In this document: one piece after another, positions 62,969 through 64,000 of the stretch
Layout: every line of letters begins with the position of its first letter
Numbering within the stretch: position 1 is the stretch's first letter
Assembly: GCA_022041995.1 (NCBI GenBank)
Contig: CP074386.1
Coordinates: forward strand, 186,001-250,000
Source of the DNA: Cupriavidus necator
Lineage (GTDB): Bacteria; Pseudomonadota; Gammaproteobacteria; Burkholderiales; Burkholderiaceae
Length of the DNA: 64,000 nucleotides
Direction: 5' to 3'
Notes under the pieces: model-generated
The model's input: the letters and a program-made list of their open reading frames with translations, nothing else
Databases searched by the model: none
What the model was told of the DNA's origin: nothing
Translations under genes and position numbers: made by a program

Positions 62969-63999
62969 GGCTTGGTGGGTGCAGCGGGTGGGAGATAGGC
63001 CGGCGGCAGGCCGGTGGCAGCGTGTTCGGCAAGCAACTGACGCAGCAGCGGTGCAGTGCCAGTCTGAGCAGGTTGCTCGTTAGCGGGCGCCGCTCCCTTT
63101 GACGTGAGCTGCGCGCGCCGTGCGTCGGCATTGGCCGACTTGTCCAGCGGGAACACGGCGGCCAGGATCGCGCCGGTGCGCGCATTGATCAGGTCGACCT
63201 GAGAGAGATCCCAGCGCGCGTAGCTCAAGCAGACTTGCTCGAGGTGGCGGTAAGCGCCGGGGAGCTCGAAGCGCACGCTGTCCAGCGTACAGGTGCCATC
63301 GGTTCTGCGCTGCATGCGATGCTTGCGGATACGGAAGGCGCGACGCAAGGCCAGCGCCTCGGGACTGGGGCGCGAGACGTCGGCACAGGACAGGTAGCGC
63401 TGCAGGGGCGTCGCTTCGAGCTCGGCATGTTCCTTGTGGTGGTATTCCTGCTCGACCCAGGCCTGCGTGGCGAGGTTCAACTGCTCCAGGGTCAGGTGCG
63501 ATTCGCCTTCGAGCATGGCCATCAGCCGCGATTCGAGCTGCCCCAGAAGCGCTCCTGCTTGGCATTCTGGTATGGGCTATACGGCAAGGTGGTTTGGTGC
63601 AGGATGCCCAGGCTGGCCAGCCCCTCGACGAACTCGTCGGCGATCATGGCCGCGCCGTTGTCGGTCATGATCGCCCGCGGCAGGCCCCGCTTCATGATGG
63701 CCTGCGAGACGCCGTGCACCAGCGACGCGGTGGTCTCATCAAGGAACCACTGCAGGTGGCAGACCAGCCGGGAATGGTCGTCCATAATGCAGAGCAGCAG
63801 CGGCTTGTGCCATTGCCCATCAGGGGTGAGCACCTTGCGTGAACCATGGTGGAAGTCCAGATGCCAGAGGGCGGCCACGTGGTCGACTTCGTAGCTGCGC
63901 ACCTCGCGTGCCTCGCGGCGAGCCGCCGCTGCAATGGCGCCATCGGTGCTCGAGCGCGGCGTTGGTTTGCGCACCAGACCATGCGCCTTCAGATACCGA
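62965..63999 (-). CDS. DDE (rve) transposase of the second transposon, N-terminus outside window, frameshifted
   Basis: The minus-strand frame from the window edge reads KPTPRSSTDGAIAAAARREA, then EVDHVAALWHLDFHHGSRKV (first Asp), IMTDNGAAMIADEF (second Asp) and YSPYQNAKQERFWG (Glu). There CCCC at 63541-63544 should be one longer. The next frame continues QLESRLMAMLEGESH, LATQAWVEQEYHHKEHAELE and a C-terminal beta-barrel to 62965. Joined it covers at least 340 residues. The DDE residues are all present. The ATPase follows with a 4-base overlap. Confidence 0.85.
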
Positions 64000-64000
64000 C

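Larger units (their letters stand above)
58203..64000 (-). mobile_element. Second DDE/AAA transposon, split by a RIT element, runs off window
   Basis: The end TGTGCGTGAGCACGGGATTC at 58203 gives a TG terminus within IS3 copy C. Genes read toward this end: DDE transposase (62965-63999), ExeA-like ATPase (62558-62968 plus 58645-59073) and a small acidic-tailed protein (58388-58591). Same gene order as 19706-23079 but different sequences. The other end is outside the window, so the target duplication cannot be checked. Confidence 0.75.

Overview
The window is a GC-rich, IS-saturated accessory region from a Burkholderiaceae bacterium that carries type III secretion effectors. My best guess is Mycetohabitans (formerly Burkholderia) rhizoxinica or a close relative, possibly on a megaplasmid. 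This is inferred from three SKWP-repeat proteins (the Ralstonia RipS / Xanthomonas XopAD type), an N-myristoylation-type small effector behind a perfect hrpII/PIP box, AidA/PixA-type proteins and a decayed chitin-binding (AA10-like) gene. I see no tRNA, rRNA, CRISPR array or plasmid replication gene.

Layout. 1-3178: nested IS debris (IS5-family, IS110 cut by IS3 copy A, IS256). 3180-15078: effector block 1, with an hrpII box, a small ART-like effector, an IS630 remnant, a giant SKWP effector (25 repeats) and an IS630 element. 15079-29700: a mobile-element pile with an IS630, an IS21 piece, a large serine recombinase split by a group II intron that is itself split by a DUF6431/DDE/AAA transposon, an IS91 with its tyrosine recombinase, an intact IS110, an ISAzo13 and the 3' end of a second group II intron. 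29850-31436: a hipBA toxin-antitoxin pair, one of the few intact non-mobile cargoes. 31480-34994: IS110/IS3 debris, an intact IS3 copy B and an IS630 remnant. 35308-42900: SKWP copy 2 (10 repeats). 42897-43670: a 774-bp near-perfect inverted-repeat structure. 43671-54063: effector block 2, an inverted copy of block 1 (SKWP copy 3, 13 repeats, and a broken copy of the small effector). 54161-57791: an IS630, a radical-SAM remnant, an AA10-like remnant, two tandem AidA/PixA genes and an IS630 fragment. 57792-64000: truncated IS3 copy C, invaded by a second DDE/AAA transposon whose ATPase gene is split by a RIT element (three tyrosine recombinases).

Function. The biological cargo is the effector set. 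Each SKWP protein has a proline/arginine-rich leader, helical SKWP repeats, a long central region with a D-x-D-G-D motif, two RelA/SpoT-like modules and a C-terminal Cys/His domain in a separate frame. The small effector is predicted to be acylated at a host membrane. The hrpII box ties at least that gene to HrpB/HrpX-type control. Almost everything else is transposition machinery.

Caution. About a dozen genes are broken by an apparent one-base shortening of a G or C run. This looks more like systematic homopolymer error, or strong slippage, than independent decay. Several genes listed in parts here may be whole in the living strain.
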